A stretch of DNA of 52,807 bases from the NCBI GenBank assembly GCA_015654615.1, contig JAATGN010000287.1, positions 1 to 52,807 on the forward strand. Direction: 5' to 3'. The stretch's first letter is position 1; each line of letters begins with the position of its first letter. The translations under genes were made by a program, and so were the position numbers. Below are positions 45,562-52,807 of this stretch, one piece after another. Origin of the DNA: Rhodospirillales bacterium. Lineage in GTDB: Bacteria > Pseudomonadota > Alphaproteobacteria > Rhodospirillales > Magnetospirillaceae. The notes under the pieces were generated by a model. It did not search any database and had not been told where the DNA came from. It saw nothing but the letters and a program-made list of their open reading frames with translations.

Positions 45562-48555
45562 ATGTATCCGATCGTTCGCCGTGAAGTTTTTTCCGAGACC
45601 TCCTTCCTGTGGGAGATCTTGGCCCCCGATGTCGCCCAGTCGGCCCAGCCCGGGCATTTCGTCATGGTTCGCCTTTACGAGGGCGGCGAACGCATTCCGC
45701 TGACCGTCGCCGATTACGACCGCGACAAGGGCACCGTCACCATCGTCGTCCAGGCGCTGGGCAAGACGACGCGGGAAATGCGCGACAATTATCAGGAAGG
45801 CGACAGCTTCGACGATTTCGTGGGCCCGCTCGGCCTGCCGCAGCATATCGAGAAGGCCGGGCATGTCGTGCTGGTCGGCGGCGGCCTGGGCGTCGCCCCG
45901 GTCTATCCGCAATTGCGCGCCTTCAAGGCGGCCGGCAACCGCACCACCGGCATCATGGGCTTCCGGAACAAGGACCTGGTGTTCTGGGAAGACAAATTCC
46001 AGCAGGAAAGCGACGACCTCATCCTTTGCACCGACGACGGCAGCTACGGCCGGCCGGGCTTCGTGACGCAGGCGTTGAAGGACGTCCTCGACAACGACAA
46101 ACCCGACCTGGTCATCGCCATCGGTCCCCTGCCGATGATGCAGGCCTGCGTCGAAACCACGCGCCCCTACGGCGTCAAGACCATGGTCTCGCTCAACACC
46201 ATCATGGTCGACGGCACCGGCATGTGCGGATCCTGCCGCGTCACGGTCGGCGGCCAGGTCAAATTCGCCTGCGTCGACGGCCCCGACTTCGACGGACATC
46301 AGGTCGACTTCAAGGAATTGCACGCCCGCCAGAAGCGCTTCAAAAGCCAGGAAACCCGGGCCAATGAAGATTTCGCCCATGTCTGCAATCTCGAAAAAAT
46401 ACTGATCGTCGACGGCAAGCGCACCTACAAGAAGATGTCGACGGTCACGCCGCATCAGGGAAAGATGCCGGAACGCGACGCGCTCGAACGCTCGCGCAAC
46501 TTCAAGGAGGTGAACCTCGGTTACGCGGTCGAGGACGCGCTTCTCGAGGCGGAACGCTGCATTCAATGTCACAAGCCGACCTGCGTCTCCGGCTGTCCGG
46601 TCGCCGTCGACATCCCCCGCTTCATCCGCCATCTGCTGGTCCGCGACCTCGACGGCGCCCTCGAGGCGATCTACGAGAGCAGCATCTTCCCCTCCATCTG
46701 CGGACGGGTCTGTCCTCAGGAATCGCAATGCGAATCGCAATGCGTCATCGGCAGGAAGGTCGAACCGGTGGCCATTGGCCGGCTGGAACGTTTCGTCGGC
46801 GATTTCGCCCATGCCCGCAAGGCGGTGCCGCCGGCCTTCGCCGGCCGGCTGGGCAAGGTCGCCGTCGTCGGATCGGGGCCGGGCGGCCTGAGCGCCGCGG
46901 CCGATCTGGCCCGCTACGGGGCCGAGGTGACCGTTTATGAGGCGCTGCACGTGGTCGGCGGCGTGCTGCAATACGGCATCCCCTCCTTCCGCCTGCCGCG
47001 GGACATCATCGAGCGCGAAGTTCAGCGGCTGAAGGATGTCGGCGTCAAATTCGAAACCAACAAGGTGGTCGGCAAGACCTTCACCGTCCCCCAATTGATC
47101 GAGGAAAAAGGCTACGACGCGGTGTTCGTCGCCGCCGGCGCCGGGGCGCCGTCCTTCCTCGGCATTCCCGGCGAATTCGCCGGACGGGTCTATTCGGCCA
47201 ACGAATTCCTGACCCGCGTCAATCTGATGGGCGGCAACAAGTTCCCCTATCTCGACACGCCGATCAGCCTCGGCAAGAGCGTGGTGGTGATCGGCGCCGG
47301 CAACACGGCGATGGATTGCCTGCGCGTCGCCAAGCGGCTGGGGGCTCCGACGGTCCGCTGCGTCTATCGGCGCTCGGAAGCCGAGGCGCCGGCCCGCATC
47401 GAAGAATTGCGCCATGCCAAGGAGGAAGGCATCGAGTTCTATTTCCTGCACGCCCCCGTCGAGATCAAGGTCGACGAGCAAGGCGACGTCTTCGGCATGA
47501 CGGTCCAGAAAATGGAACTGGGCGAACCCGATGAACGGGGCCGCCGCAAACCGGTTCCCTTGGACGAGTTCGTCGATCTGGAATGCGACACCGTCATCTA
47601 TGCCCTGGGGACCAACGCCAATCCGATCATCGGCCAGTCGACGCCCGGTCTCGAACTCAACAAATGGGGCTATATCACCGCCGACGACCGGACCCAGGCG
47701 ACCAACCTGCCCGGCGTCTTCGCCGGCGGCGACATCGTGACCGGCGGCGCCACGGTGATCCTGGCCATGGGGGCCGGACGACGCGCCGCCAAGGCGATCG
47801 GCGCCTATCTGCAGGGCGGCAAGACCACATGGCCGATCACCGCCGAAGACGCCGCCGCCTTCGTGCCGGGAAGCCTTCCGGCCGCCCGGACGAGCGCGGC
47901 CCGACAGGAGAAAGACCCCGTCATGCTCTGTCCGAAATGCCATCAGCCGCTGGAAGGCGACGAAAGCTATATCTGCTGCGCCGACCAGGTGGTGCAGTGG
48001 CGTTGCGAGGACTGCGCCAAGGTCAGCGAAGGCTTCGCCTTTCCCTACGGCGCCTGCCCGCACTGCGGCGGCCAGCTTGCCGTCCTGACCGAACAGCCGG
48101 CCCAGGACGCCGCGGCGCTCGGCGCCATCCGCGCCGCCTTCGAAATCGAACTGGGCGGCCAGGCGTTCTACCAGCAGGCCGCCGCCGAATCGACGGATCC
48201 GCATCTCAAGAGCTTGTTCGACCGGTTTTCCGCCATGGAAAAGGAGCATATGGCGACCTTGTCGCGGCGTTACCACACCGCCATCCCCGCCTCGTCGCAA
48301 GAGGTCCGCATGGAGGTGCTGGCCGTCTATACCGGCGTCGAAGGCCGCCCGGAAGACCCGGCCACTCTTTTCCGCATCGCCATCGGCCTGGAAAAGCGCG
48401 CCGTCGACTTTTTCCGGGAACGCAGCGCCCAGGCGCCCGAAGGATCGGCCGAACGGCAGCTTTATCGGGAACTGGCGGCGGAGGAAGGGGAGCATGTCGC
48501 CCTGCTGTCCACCGAATACGAGCGCTGGCGCGCCGGCAAGCCGGGAATTTTGTAG
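45562..48555 (+). CDS. NfnA-NfnB-rubrerythrin fusion flavoprotein
   Basis: A 997-residue cytosolic protein. Residues 1-280 are an NfnA/SudB-like ferredoxin-NADP reductase domain with FAD and NAD(P) sites and a [2Fe-2S] set Asp217, Cys222, Cys225, Cys237. Residues 300-775 are NfnB/GltD-like: Cys333, 336, 340, 344 and Cys380, 384, 390, 394 for two [4Fe-4S] clusters, FAD loop GSGPGG at 437-442 and NADPH loop GAGNTAMD at 578-585. After a short linker, 788-997 is a rubrerythrin: Cys-rich ribbon (CPKC, CC, CEDC, CPHC) and a four-helix diiron domain with EKEH and EGEH. I infer NAD(P)H-driven peroxide or O2 reduction, or a redox switch on transhydrogenation. Confidence 0.9.
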   Translation: MYPIVRREVFSETSFLWEILAPDVAQSAQPGHFVMVRLYEGGERIPLTVADYDRDKGTVTIVVQALGKTTREMRDNYQEGDSFDDFVGPLGLPQHIEKAGHVVLVGGGLGVAPVYPQLRAFKAAGNRTTGIMGFRNKDLVFWEDKFQQESDDLILCTDDGSYGRPGFVTQALKDVLDNDKPDLVIAIGPLPMMQACVETTRPYGVKTMVSLNTIMVDGTGMCGSCRVTVGGQVKFACVDGPDFDGHQVDFKELHARQKRFKSQETRANEDFAHVCNLEKILIVDGKRTYKKMSTVTPHQGKMPERDALERSRNFKEVNLGYAVEDALLEAERCIQCHKPTCVSGCPVAVDIPRFIRHLLVRDLDGALEAIYESSIFPSICGRVCPQESQCESQCVIGRKVEPVAIGRLERFVGDFAHARKAVPPAFAGRLGKVAVVGSGPGGLSAAADLARYGAEVTVYEALHVVGGVLQYGIPSFRLPRDIIEREVQRLKDVGVKFETNKVVGKTFTVPQLIEEKGYDAVFVAAGAGAPSFLGIPGEFAGRVYSANEFLTRVNLMGGNKFPYLDTPISLGKSVVVIGAGNTAMDCLRVAKRLGAPTVRCVYRRSEAEAPARIEELRHAKEEGIEFYFLHAPVEIKVDEQGDVFGMTVQKMELGEPDERGRRKPVPLDEFVDLECDTVIYALGTNANPIIGQSTPGLELNKWGYITADDRTQATNLPGVFAGGDIVTGGATVILAMGAGRRAAKAIGAYLQGGKTTWPITAEDAAAFVPGSLPAARTSAARQEKDPVMLCPKCHQPLEGDESYICCADQVVQWRCEDCAKVSEGFAFPYGACPHCGGQLAVLTEQPAQDAAALGAIRAAFEIELGGQAFYQQAAAESTDPHLKSLFDRFSAMEKEHMATLSRRYHTAIPASSQEVRMEVLAVYTGVEGRPEDPATLFRIAIGLEKRAVDFFRERSAQAPEGSAERQLYRELAAEEGEHVALLSTEYERWRAGKPGIL

Positions 48556-48584
48556 AACGCCGGCAGGCTGCTTTATTTTTTGAC

Positions 48585-48658
48585 CGTCATTGCGAGCGAA
48601 GCGACGCAATCCAGACTCTATAGACATCGGGCATTGCTGGATTGCTTCGCTTCGGCCC
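48585..48658. repeat. Dispersed palindromic repeat, family 2 (copy 2)
   Basis: CGTCATTGCGAGCGAAGCGA, CGCAATCCAG and then CTGGATTGCTTCGCTTCGG form an inverted repeat around a central stretch, matching 15665-15732 and 52719-52798. It is 16 bases upstream of a family 1 copy. Confidence 0.85.
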
Positions 48659-48674
48659 GGAAGAAAAGGTTCAG

Positions 48675-48795
48675 TGGCACCGGCGTCCCTGCCGGTGGAA
48701 AAGACTCCGCCGCAAAGCGGCGGACACCGGCACTTAAGGCCGGTGTCCCTTTTTCTTTTCATCCAGGGCAGAGCGGCCACTGGCCGGTGCCCGAC
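48675..48795 (+). repeat. Dispersed palindromic repeat, family 1 (copy F)
   Basis: The core 48675-48749 (GTGGCACCGGCGTCCC to AAGGCCGGTGTCCC) is followed by TTTTTCTTTTCATCCAGGGC, as in copy A. The 3' terminus has changed (GTGTCCC instead of GTGCCAC). Confidence 0.85.
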
Positions 48796-48857
48796 GCGCA
48801 ATGACAGTGGTGTTGAACGATGTGGCTGTTTTGGAACGACATCGAAGGATCTCGCCG

Positions 48858-49217
48858 ATGAACGACACCCAACCCCTGCCCTTTTCCCTGGTCGACGGCA
48901 ATGACGACGACGCCGTGCTCGACCAGGCCGCCCTCTGGCTCGGCGAAGGGCGGCGGGTCGCCCTGGCCACGGTCATTCAGACATGGGGATCGGCCCCGCG
49001 CCCGGTCGGCAGCCATCTGGTCGTCGAAAGCCGGGGCGAATTCATGGGCTCGGTCTCGGGCGGCTGCATCGAGGCGGCGGTGATCACCGAAGCCGGCGCG
49101 GTGATCGCCGACGGCGCCCCCCGCGTCCTCGATTACGGCGTCACCGATGCCGAGGCCTGGGACGTCGGCCTCGCCTGCGGCGGCGCCATCCGCATCTATG
49201 TCGAGCCGCTGGCATGA
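48858..49217 (+). CDS. XdhC/CoxI N-terminal domain protein
   Basis: A 119-residue protein that contains only the first (XdhC_CoxI) domain of XdhC, the chaperone that sulfurates and inserts molybdenum cofactor into xanthine-dehydrogenase-like enzymes. Signatures are TWGSAPRPVGSHLVV, GEFMGSVSGGCIEAAV and GLACGGAIRIYVEPL. AAGGA lies about 11 bases before the ATG. Its stop overlaps by four bases the gene for the remaining XdhC domain, so the usual single protein is split in two. First gene of a five-gene coupled operon. Confidence 0.85.
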   Translation: MNDTQPLPFSLVDGNDDDAVLDQAALWLGEGRRVALATVIQTWGSAPRPVGSHLVVESRGEFMGSVSGGCIEAAVITEAGAVIADGAPRVLDYGVTDAEAWDVGLACGGAIRIYVEPLA

Positions 49218-49918
49218 GACCCCTCCTGTTTCAACGACTGCAGGACCTGCGCCGCCGCCGGGTGCCGGTCGCCCTGATCACCGATCTGGCCGGCGACGGC
49301 CAGGCGCTGTTCGTTCCGGACGAGGGCGGCGTCGAAGGAGCGCTGCCGCTGTCCGCCGAACAGCAAGGGAAAATCGCCGCCATGCTGCGCCAATCGGCCA
49401 GCGGCCTGCTGGACGACACCGTCTTCGTCCGCGCTTATGGGGCGCCCTGGTCGCTGGTGCTGGTCGGCGCCGTGCATATCGCCCAGTTCCTGGCGCCGAT
49501 GGCCCGGCTGGCCGGTTTCGACGTGACGCTGATCGATCCCCGGCGCGCCTTCGCTTCCGATCACCGGTTTCCCGGCCTTCACCTGGTCGTCGGCTGGCCG
49601 GACGAGGTGATGGCGGAGACACCGCCCGGCCGCCAGAGCGCCGTCGTCACCCTGACCCATGATCCGAAAATCGACGATCCGGCCCTGTCCGCCGCCTTGC
49701 GGTCGCCGGCTTTCTTCATCGGCGCCCTCGGCAGCAGCCGAACCCATGCGAAGCGGATCGAACGGCTGCGGGCCGGTGGAGCAGCCCCGGCCGACCTCGC
49801 CCGGATCGCCGCGCCGGTCGGCCTGGATCTGGGCGGCCGGGCGCCCGCGGAAATCGCCGTCGCCGTGCTGGCCGAGGTCATCGGCGCCCGCTACGGGCGG
49901 CAAAGAGTCCCGCGTTGA
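49214..49918 (+). CDS. xdhC: XdhC C-terminal (Rossmann) domain protein
   Basis: A 234-residue protein corresponding to the second half of XdhC. After an 85-residue lead it has the nucleotide-binding Rossmann segment SLVLVGAVHIAQFLAPMARLAGFDVTLIDPR, the strand VVTLTHDPKIDDPAL and FIGALGSSRTHAKRIERLR, followed by APVGLDLGGRAPAEIAVAVLAE. All are conserved in XdhC/CoxF-like chaperones. It starts inside the stop of the N-domain gene and ends inside the start of mocA. The two halves probably work together. Confidence 0.87.
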   Translation: MRPLLFQRLQDLRRRRVPVALITDLAGDGQALFVPDEGGVEGALPLSAEQQGKIAAMLRQSASGLLDDTVFVRAYGAPWSLVLVGAVHIAQFLAPMARLAGFDVTLIDPRRAFASDHRFPGLHLVVGWPDEVMAETPPGRQSAVVTLTHDPKIDDPALSAALRSPAFFIGALGSSRTHAKRIERLRAGGAAPADLARIAAPVGLDLGGRAPAEIAVAVLAEVIGARYGRQRVPR

Positions 49919-50514
49919 GCGTCTCCATCGCCGCCCTGCTGCTGGCGGCCGGCCGGTCGAGCCGGATGGGCGGCAACAAGCTGGTGATGGAATGGCGGGG
50001 CAAGGCCCTGGTCGCCCATGTCGCCGACCAGGCGCTGACCGCCGGCTTCGACCCCGTCGTCGTGGTCACCGGCCATCAGGCCGACGCCGTTCGCCGGGCC
50101 GTGGCCGGCCGGCCCGTCGCCTGGATCCACAATGCCCTTTACGGACAGGGCATGGCCGCGTCCCTGAAAGCCGGCATCGAAGCCTTGCCCCCCGCCGTCG
50201 AGGCCGTGCTGGTCTGCCTGGGCGACATGCCGCGCGTCGAGGCCCGGCACATGCAAGCGATCGCCCGAGCCTATGATCCATCGGCGGGACGCACCATCTG
50301 TGTTCCGATCTTCGATGGGCAACGGGGCAATCCGGTGTTGTTCGGGCGGCGCTATTTCGCTGAAATGCAGAGCCTGGAAGGCGATCGCGGCGCGCGGTCC
50401 CTGCTGGCCGGGCATGCCGATCATGTGCATGAGGTCCCGATGGCCGACGACGCGGTTCTCGCCGACGTCGATACGCCCGATTCCTTCGTCCGCCTTGCCG
50501 GAGGGCCGCCATGA
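49915..50514 (+). CDS. mocA: Molybdenum cofactor nucleotidyltransferase, MocA/MobA-like
   Basis: A 199-residue cytosolic GT-A fold enzyme. The N-terminal loop AALLLAAGRSSRMGGNKLVM is the signature of MobA/MocA NTP transferases; VCLGDMPRVEA carries the metal-binding Asp and QRGNPVLFGRRYF the base-recognition segment. MocA makes the cytosine dinucleotide form of the cofactor used by many molybdenum hydroxylases. Translation starts at TTG, overlapping the xdhC stop (TTGA). It overlaps the desulfurase gene by four bases. Confidence 0.85.
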   Translation: MSVSIAALLLAAGRSSRMGGNKLVMEWRGKALVAHVADQALTAGFDPVVVVTGHQADAVRRAVAGRPVAWIHNALYGQGMAASLKAGIEALPPAVEAVLVCLGDMPRVEARHMQAIARAYDPSAGRTICVPIFDGQRGNPVLFGRRYFAEMQSLEGDRGARSLLAGHADHVHEVPMADDAVLADVDTPDSFVRLAGGPP

Positions 50515-51734
50515 GTTTCGACGCCCAAGCGGTGCGCCGCCAGTTTCCGGTGTTCGCCAGCCGACCGGGCGGCCAGGCCCTGCATTATCTCGACAATGCC
50601 GCGATGGCGCAGATGCCGCGGTCGGTCATCGAAGCGATGGTCGCCCACGACAGCCTGTCGCGGGCCAATGTGCACCGCGGGCTGCATCCCTTGGCCGAAC
50701 GGGCCGATCGGGCCTTCGACGCCGCCCGGGCGACGGTGGCCCGCCATCTGCGTGTCGCCGACCCCGCGGAAATCGTCTTCACGGCCGGCTGTACGGCGGC
50801 GCTCAATCTGCTGGCCCTGGCCATCGGCGCGGAACTCGGCCCGGGCGACGAGGTGGTGGTGTCGCGTCTCGATCACCACAGCAATCTCGCCCCCTGGCTG
50901 ATGCTGGCCCGCGGCCGCGGCGTTCGCCTGCGGTTCCTTCCCGTGACCGCCGAGGGGCGGCTGGACATCGACAGGGCGTCCGAAATGATCGGGCCGCGCT
51001 GCCGGCTGGTCGCCGTCACCCATGCCTCGAACGTCACCGGCGCCGTCACCGCGGTGCCCTCCCTGGTCGCCGCGGCGCGCGCGGTCGGCGCCAAGGTTCT
51101 GCTCGACGGGGCGCAAATGCTGCCCCACGCATCGGTCGATCTGCCGAAGCTGGGCGTCGACTTCTATTGCTTCTCCGGCCACAAGGTCTTTGCCCCGACC
51201 GGCATCGGCGTCCTGTGGGGACGCCGCGATCTGCTGTCGGCCCTGACGCCGCCCTTCGGCGGCGGCGGCATGGTCGGCAGCCTCGACGAAGACGGTCTGA
51301 CCCTCCTCGATCTTCCCTACCGTTTCGAAGCCGGGACGCCGCCCGTCACCCAGGCCGTCGGATTGGCCGCCGCCCTGACCTGGCTCGACGAATTCGACCG
51401 CTCCGAGATCGCCGCCCACGAACGCCGCCTGACCGACCGCCTGCTCGACGGCCTCGCCGCCGTGCCGGGCGTCGCCGTCGTCGGGCCGCCGAGCCTCGAA
51501 CAGCGGTTGCCGGTGGTGTCCTTCACCATTGCCGGCGCCCATCCGCACGACGTCTGCCAGGTGCTGGGCGAGCGCGGCGTGGCGCTGCGCGGCGGCATGC
51601 TGTGCGCCCAGCCCCTGATGAGCGGTTTCGGCCTGACGGGCGTGGTGCGGGCCAGCCTGGCGCTTTACAATGACGACGGCGACGTCGATGCGTTGCTGGC
51701 GGGGCTCGCCCAAACGATCAAGGTGCTGCGATGA
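50511..51734 (+). CDS. Cysteine desulfurase, SufS/CsdA type (class II)
   Basis: A 407-residue PLP enzyme that takes sulfur from cysteine as a persulfide. PLP Lys225 lies in YCFSGHKVFAPTGIG, and the catalytic Cys365 in LRGGMLCAQPLM, at the position and in the short-loop context of group II (SufS/CsdA) enzymes. DGAQMLPHASVDL supplies the PLP Asp. In this operon it probably sulfurates the molybdenum cofactor, as NifS4 does with XdhC in Rhodobacter capsulatus, or feeds the scaffold encoded next. Confidence 0.9.
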   Translation: MSFDAQAVRRQFPVFASRPGGQALHYLDNAAMAQMPRSVIEAMVAHDSLSRANVHRGLHPLAERADRAFDAARATVARHLRVADPAEIVFTAGCTAALNLLALAIGAELGPGDEVVVSRLDHHSNLAPWLMLARGRGVRLRFLPVTAEGRLDIDRASEMIGPRCRLVAVTHASNVTGAVTAVPSLVAAARAVGAKVLLDGAQMLPHASVDLPKLGVDFYCFSGHKVFAPTGIGVLWGRRDLLSALTPPFGGGGMVGSLDEDGLTLLDLPYRFEAGTPPVTQAVGLAAALTWLDEFDRSEIAAHERRLTDRLLDGLAAVPGVAVVGPPSLEQRLPVVSFTIAGAHPHDVCQVLGERGVALRGGMLCAQPLMSGFGLTGVVRASLALYNDDGDVDALLAGLAQTIKVLR

Positions 51735-52177
51735 GTGAAGATTCGATCTACCACGACGCGGTCAAGGCGCTGGCCCGGACCGCTTGCGGCGCCGGCCGTC
51801 TGCCCGACCCGCAGGGGCATGCCGTGATCGACAATCCGCTGTGCGGCGATCGCGCCGGCATCGATGTCCGTCTGGCCGCCGACGGCAGCATCGCGGCGAT
51901 CGGCCAAGAGGTGCGCGGCTGCCTGCTCTGCCAGGCCTCGGCCAGCGGCCTGGCCGCCGCCGCGCCGGGATTGCGGCCCGAGCACATCGCCGAGGCCCGG
52001 CGCACGCTGGAACGGATGCTGCGCGCCACCGACGACGGTGCCGACAGCTTCGAGGCCCTGCCGGCCTTCGGAGATTTCATCGCCTTCCTGCCGGTCCGCC
52101 GGCACAAATCCCGCCATGACTGCGTCCTGCTGCCCTTCCGCGCCGCCGAGAAGGCCCTGGCGGCGGCAACGGCCTAA
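51731..52177 (+). CDS. SufU/IscU-like iron-sulfur or sulfur-acceptor protein
   Basis: A 148-residue NifU-N family protein. The conserved ligands are present: Cys38 and Asp40 in NPLCGDR, Cys64 in [11 protein letters not shown] (with an extra Cys67), and Cys131 in RHDCVLLPF. The order and spacing fit SufU, which accepts persulfide from SufS, better than IscU. Its overlap with the desulfurase gene fits a dedicated SufS-SufU pair. It could build the [2Fe-2S] clusters of a molybdenum hydroxylase small subunit or pass sulfur to the cofactor. The gene's last bases overlap the aquaporin remnant. Confidence 0.85.
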   Translation: MSEDSIYHDAVKALARTACGAGRLPDPQGHAVIDNPLCGDRAGIDVRLAADGSIAAIGQEVRGCLLCQASASGLAAAAPGLRPEHIAEARRTLERMLRATDDGADSFEALPAFGDFIAFLPVRRHKSRHDCVLLPFRAAEKALAAATA

Positions 52178-52660
52178 TCACGATCGCCGGTCACGGACAG
52201 GCTCGGCTCGTCGCTGAGCCAGCGGTAGAGGACGCCGCCCAGCGCACCGCCGATCAACGGCGCCACCCAGAACAGCCAAAGCTGCTGCAACGCCCAACCG
52301 CCGACGAACAGCGCGGGACCGGTGCTGCGCGCCGGATTGACCGAGGTGTTGGTGACCGGAATGCTGACCAGATGGATCAGGGCGAGGCAGAGACCGATGG
52401 CGAGCGGGGCGAAACCGGCCGGCGCCTTGCCGTGGGTCGCCCCCATGATGATGAACAGGAACATCATGGTCATCGCCACTTCGGTGACGAGGCAGACGAA
52501 CAGGCTGTAATGACCCGGCGAATGCTCGCCGTAGCCGTTGGCGGCGAAGCCCCTGGCGAGGTCGAAGCCCGGCGCGCCGCTGGCGATGACGTACAGCAGG
52601 GCCGCCGCCGCGATTCCCCCGCCACCTGCGCAATATCGATCGTTTCGGGAAACCGAAAGA
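52174..52660 (-). pseudogene. aqpZ: Aquaporin Z, 5'-truncated and frameshifted
   Basis: The last 150 residues are clearly Aqp[49 protein letters not shown] with the second NPA motif, and [19 protein letters not shown]. The first half, with the first NPA motif and three helices, is missing. Homology appears to continue upstream in another frame ([13 protein letters not shown], 52622-52660), consistent with loss of one base in the C run at 52616-52620. It then stops at a family 3 repeat. Not expected to make a channel. Confidence 0.8.
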
Positions 52661-52663
52661 CGG

Positions 52664-52710
52664 TGAGCAACACGGACGGACCCGGACCGCCACGGATGAC
52701 ACGGATAGGG
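52664..52710. repeat. Repeat family 3, single arm
   Basis: GAGCAACACGGACGGACCCG, then CCACGGATGACACGGATAG, matches one arm of the inverted repeat at 36283-36345. It begins exactly where the aquaporin homology ends. Confidence 0.7.
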
Positions 52711-52718
52711 GCCCGACG

Positions 52719-52798
52719 CCGTCATTGCGAGCGTCAGCGAAGCAATCCAGGATCCCGCCGCTGTTGCTGGATTGCTTCGCTGGCGCTCGCAATGACGG
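52719..52798. repeat. Dispersed palindromic repeat, family 2 (copy 3, most complete)
   Basis: An 80-base near-perfect inverted repeat: CCGTCATTGCGAGCG with CGCTCGCAATGACGG at the ends and GCGAAGCAATCCAG with CTGGATTGCTTCGC inside, around a 15-17 base centre. It shows the full unit of which the other copies are partial. Confidence 0.88.
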
Positions 52799-52807
52799 CG
52801 AAGAAAA

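Larger units (their letters stand above)
48556..48857. other. 302-base repeat-filled gap between the fusion gene and the xdhC operon
   Basis: No gene is supported. It holds a family 2 repeat (48585-48658), a family 1 repeat (48675-48795) and about 60 bases before the operon that must carry its promoter and the AAGGA site of the first gene. Confidence 0.7.

Noticed and set aside
45517..48801. A very long open frame on the minus strand opposite the NfnAB-rubrerythrin gene
   Set aside because: It is a high-GC mirror frame with repetitive low-information composition (Arg, Gly, His, Asp, Ala), no family motif and no ribosome-binding site. The plus-strand product has dense cofactor motifs throughout.

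Overview
The window is GC-rich chromosomal DNA, densely coded on both strands. It most likely comes from a free-living alphaproteobacterium, perhaps of the Rhodospirillales. The evidence is an ALA-synthase-type HemA (C4 route of haem synthesis), an HpnL-type hopanoid-associated membrane protein, a bacteriohemerythrin domain, Fur-type palindromes at a zinc/manganese ABC transporter, and several families of palindromic dispersed repeats. The genus assignment is inference. I found no tRNA, rRNA, CRISPR array, transposase or prophage gene.

Layout. 1-4912: start of a MexEF-like RND efflux operon, an Old Yellow Enzyme family reductase, ChaC, and a divergent LysR regulator whose 5' region is duplicated in decayed form upstream of mexE. 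5176-10635: a SpmAB-like membrane protein, then a three-gene minus-strand unit encoding a metallo-beta-lactamase/cNMP-binding/hemerythrin sensor, an orphan substrate-binding protein and a DsrE-like protein. 11114-16328: half of a type II secretion cluster (O, E, F, H, I, J), with no gspG. 16340-25606: glycogen and alpha-glucan metabolism on the minus strand (glgB-glgX-malQ with 4-base overlaps, then glgP). 25847-29878: a CDP-alcohol phosphotransferase, a DUF2141 protein, an HpnL-like protein, an MFS exporter and a 68-residue membrane protein. 30062-36237: an OmpR/EnvZ-like pair and a peptide-type ABC importer without ATPases. 36491-42397: a PCu(A)C copper chaperone, a thioredoxin-NHL protein, hemA, two small hypothetical or regulatory genes and a degenerate EAL protein. 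42637-45479: a Zn/Mn ABC importer with two matching Fur-family-like boxes and an overlapping 47-residue ORF. 45562-48555: a 997-residue fusion of both NfnAB subunits with a rubrerythrin. 48858-52177: five overlapping genes (split XdhC, MocA, SufS-type desulfurase, SufU-type scaffold), probably a molybdenum-hydroxylase maturation unit. 52174-52660: a 5'-truncated, frameshifted aquaporin pseudogene.

The most unusual items are the NfnAB-rubrerythrin fusion, which would couple pyridine nucleotide oxidation directly to peroxide or oxygen reduction; the MBL-cNMP-cNMP-hemerythrin protein heading its own operon; the five-gene sulfur-mobilisation operon; and the duplicated LysR control region, which predicts that ChaC/LysR and MexEF share a regulator. 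Three interspersed repeat families shape the intergenic DNA. They seem to have supplied or altered the gspJ start and removed the front of aqpZ.
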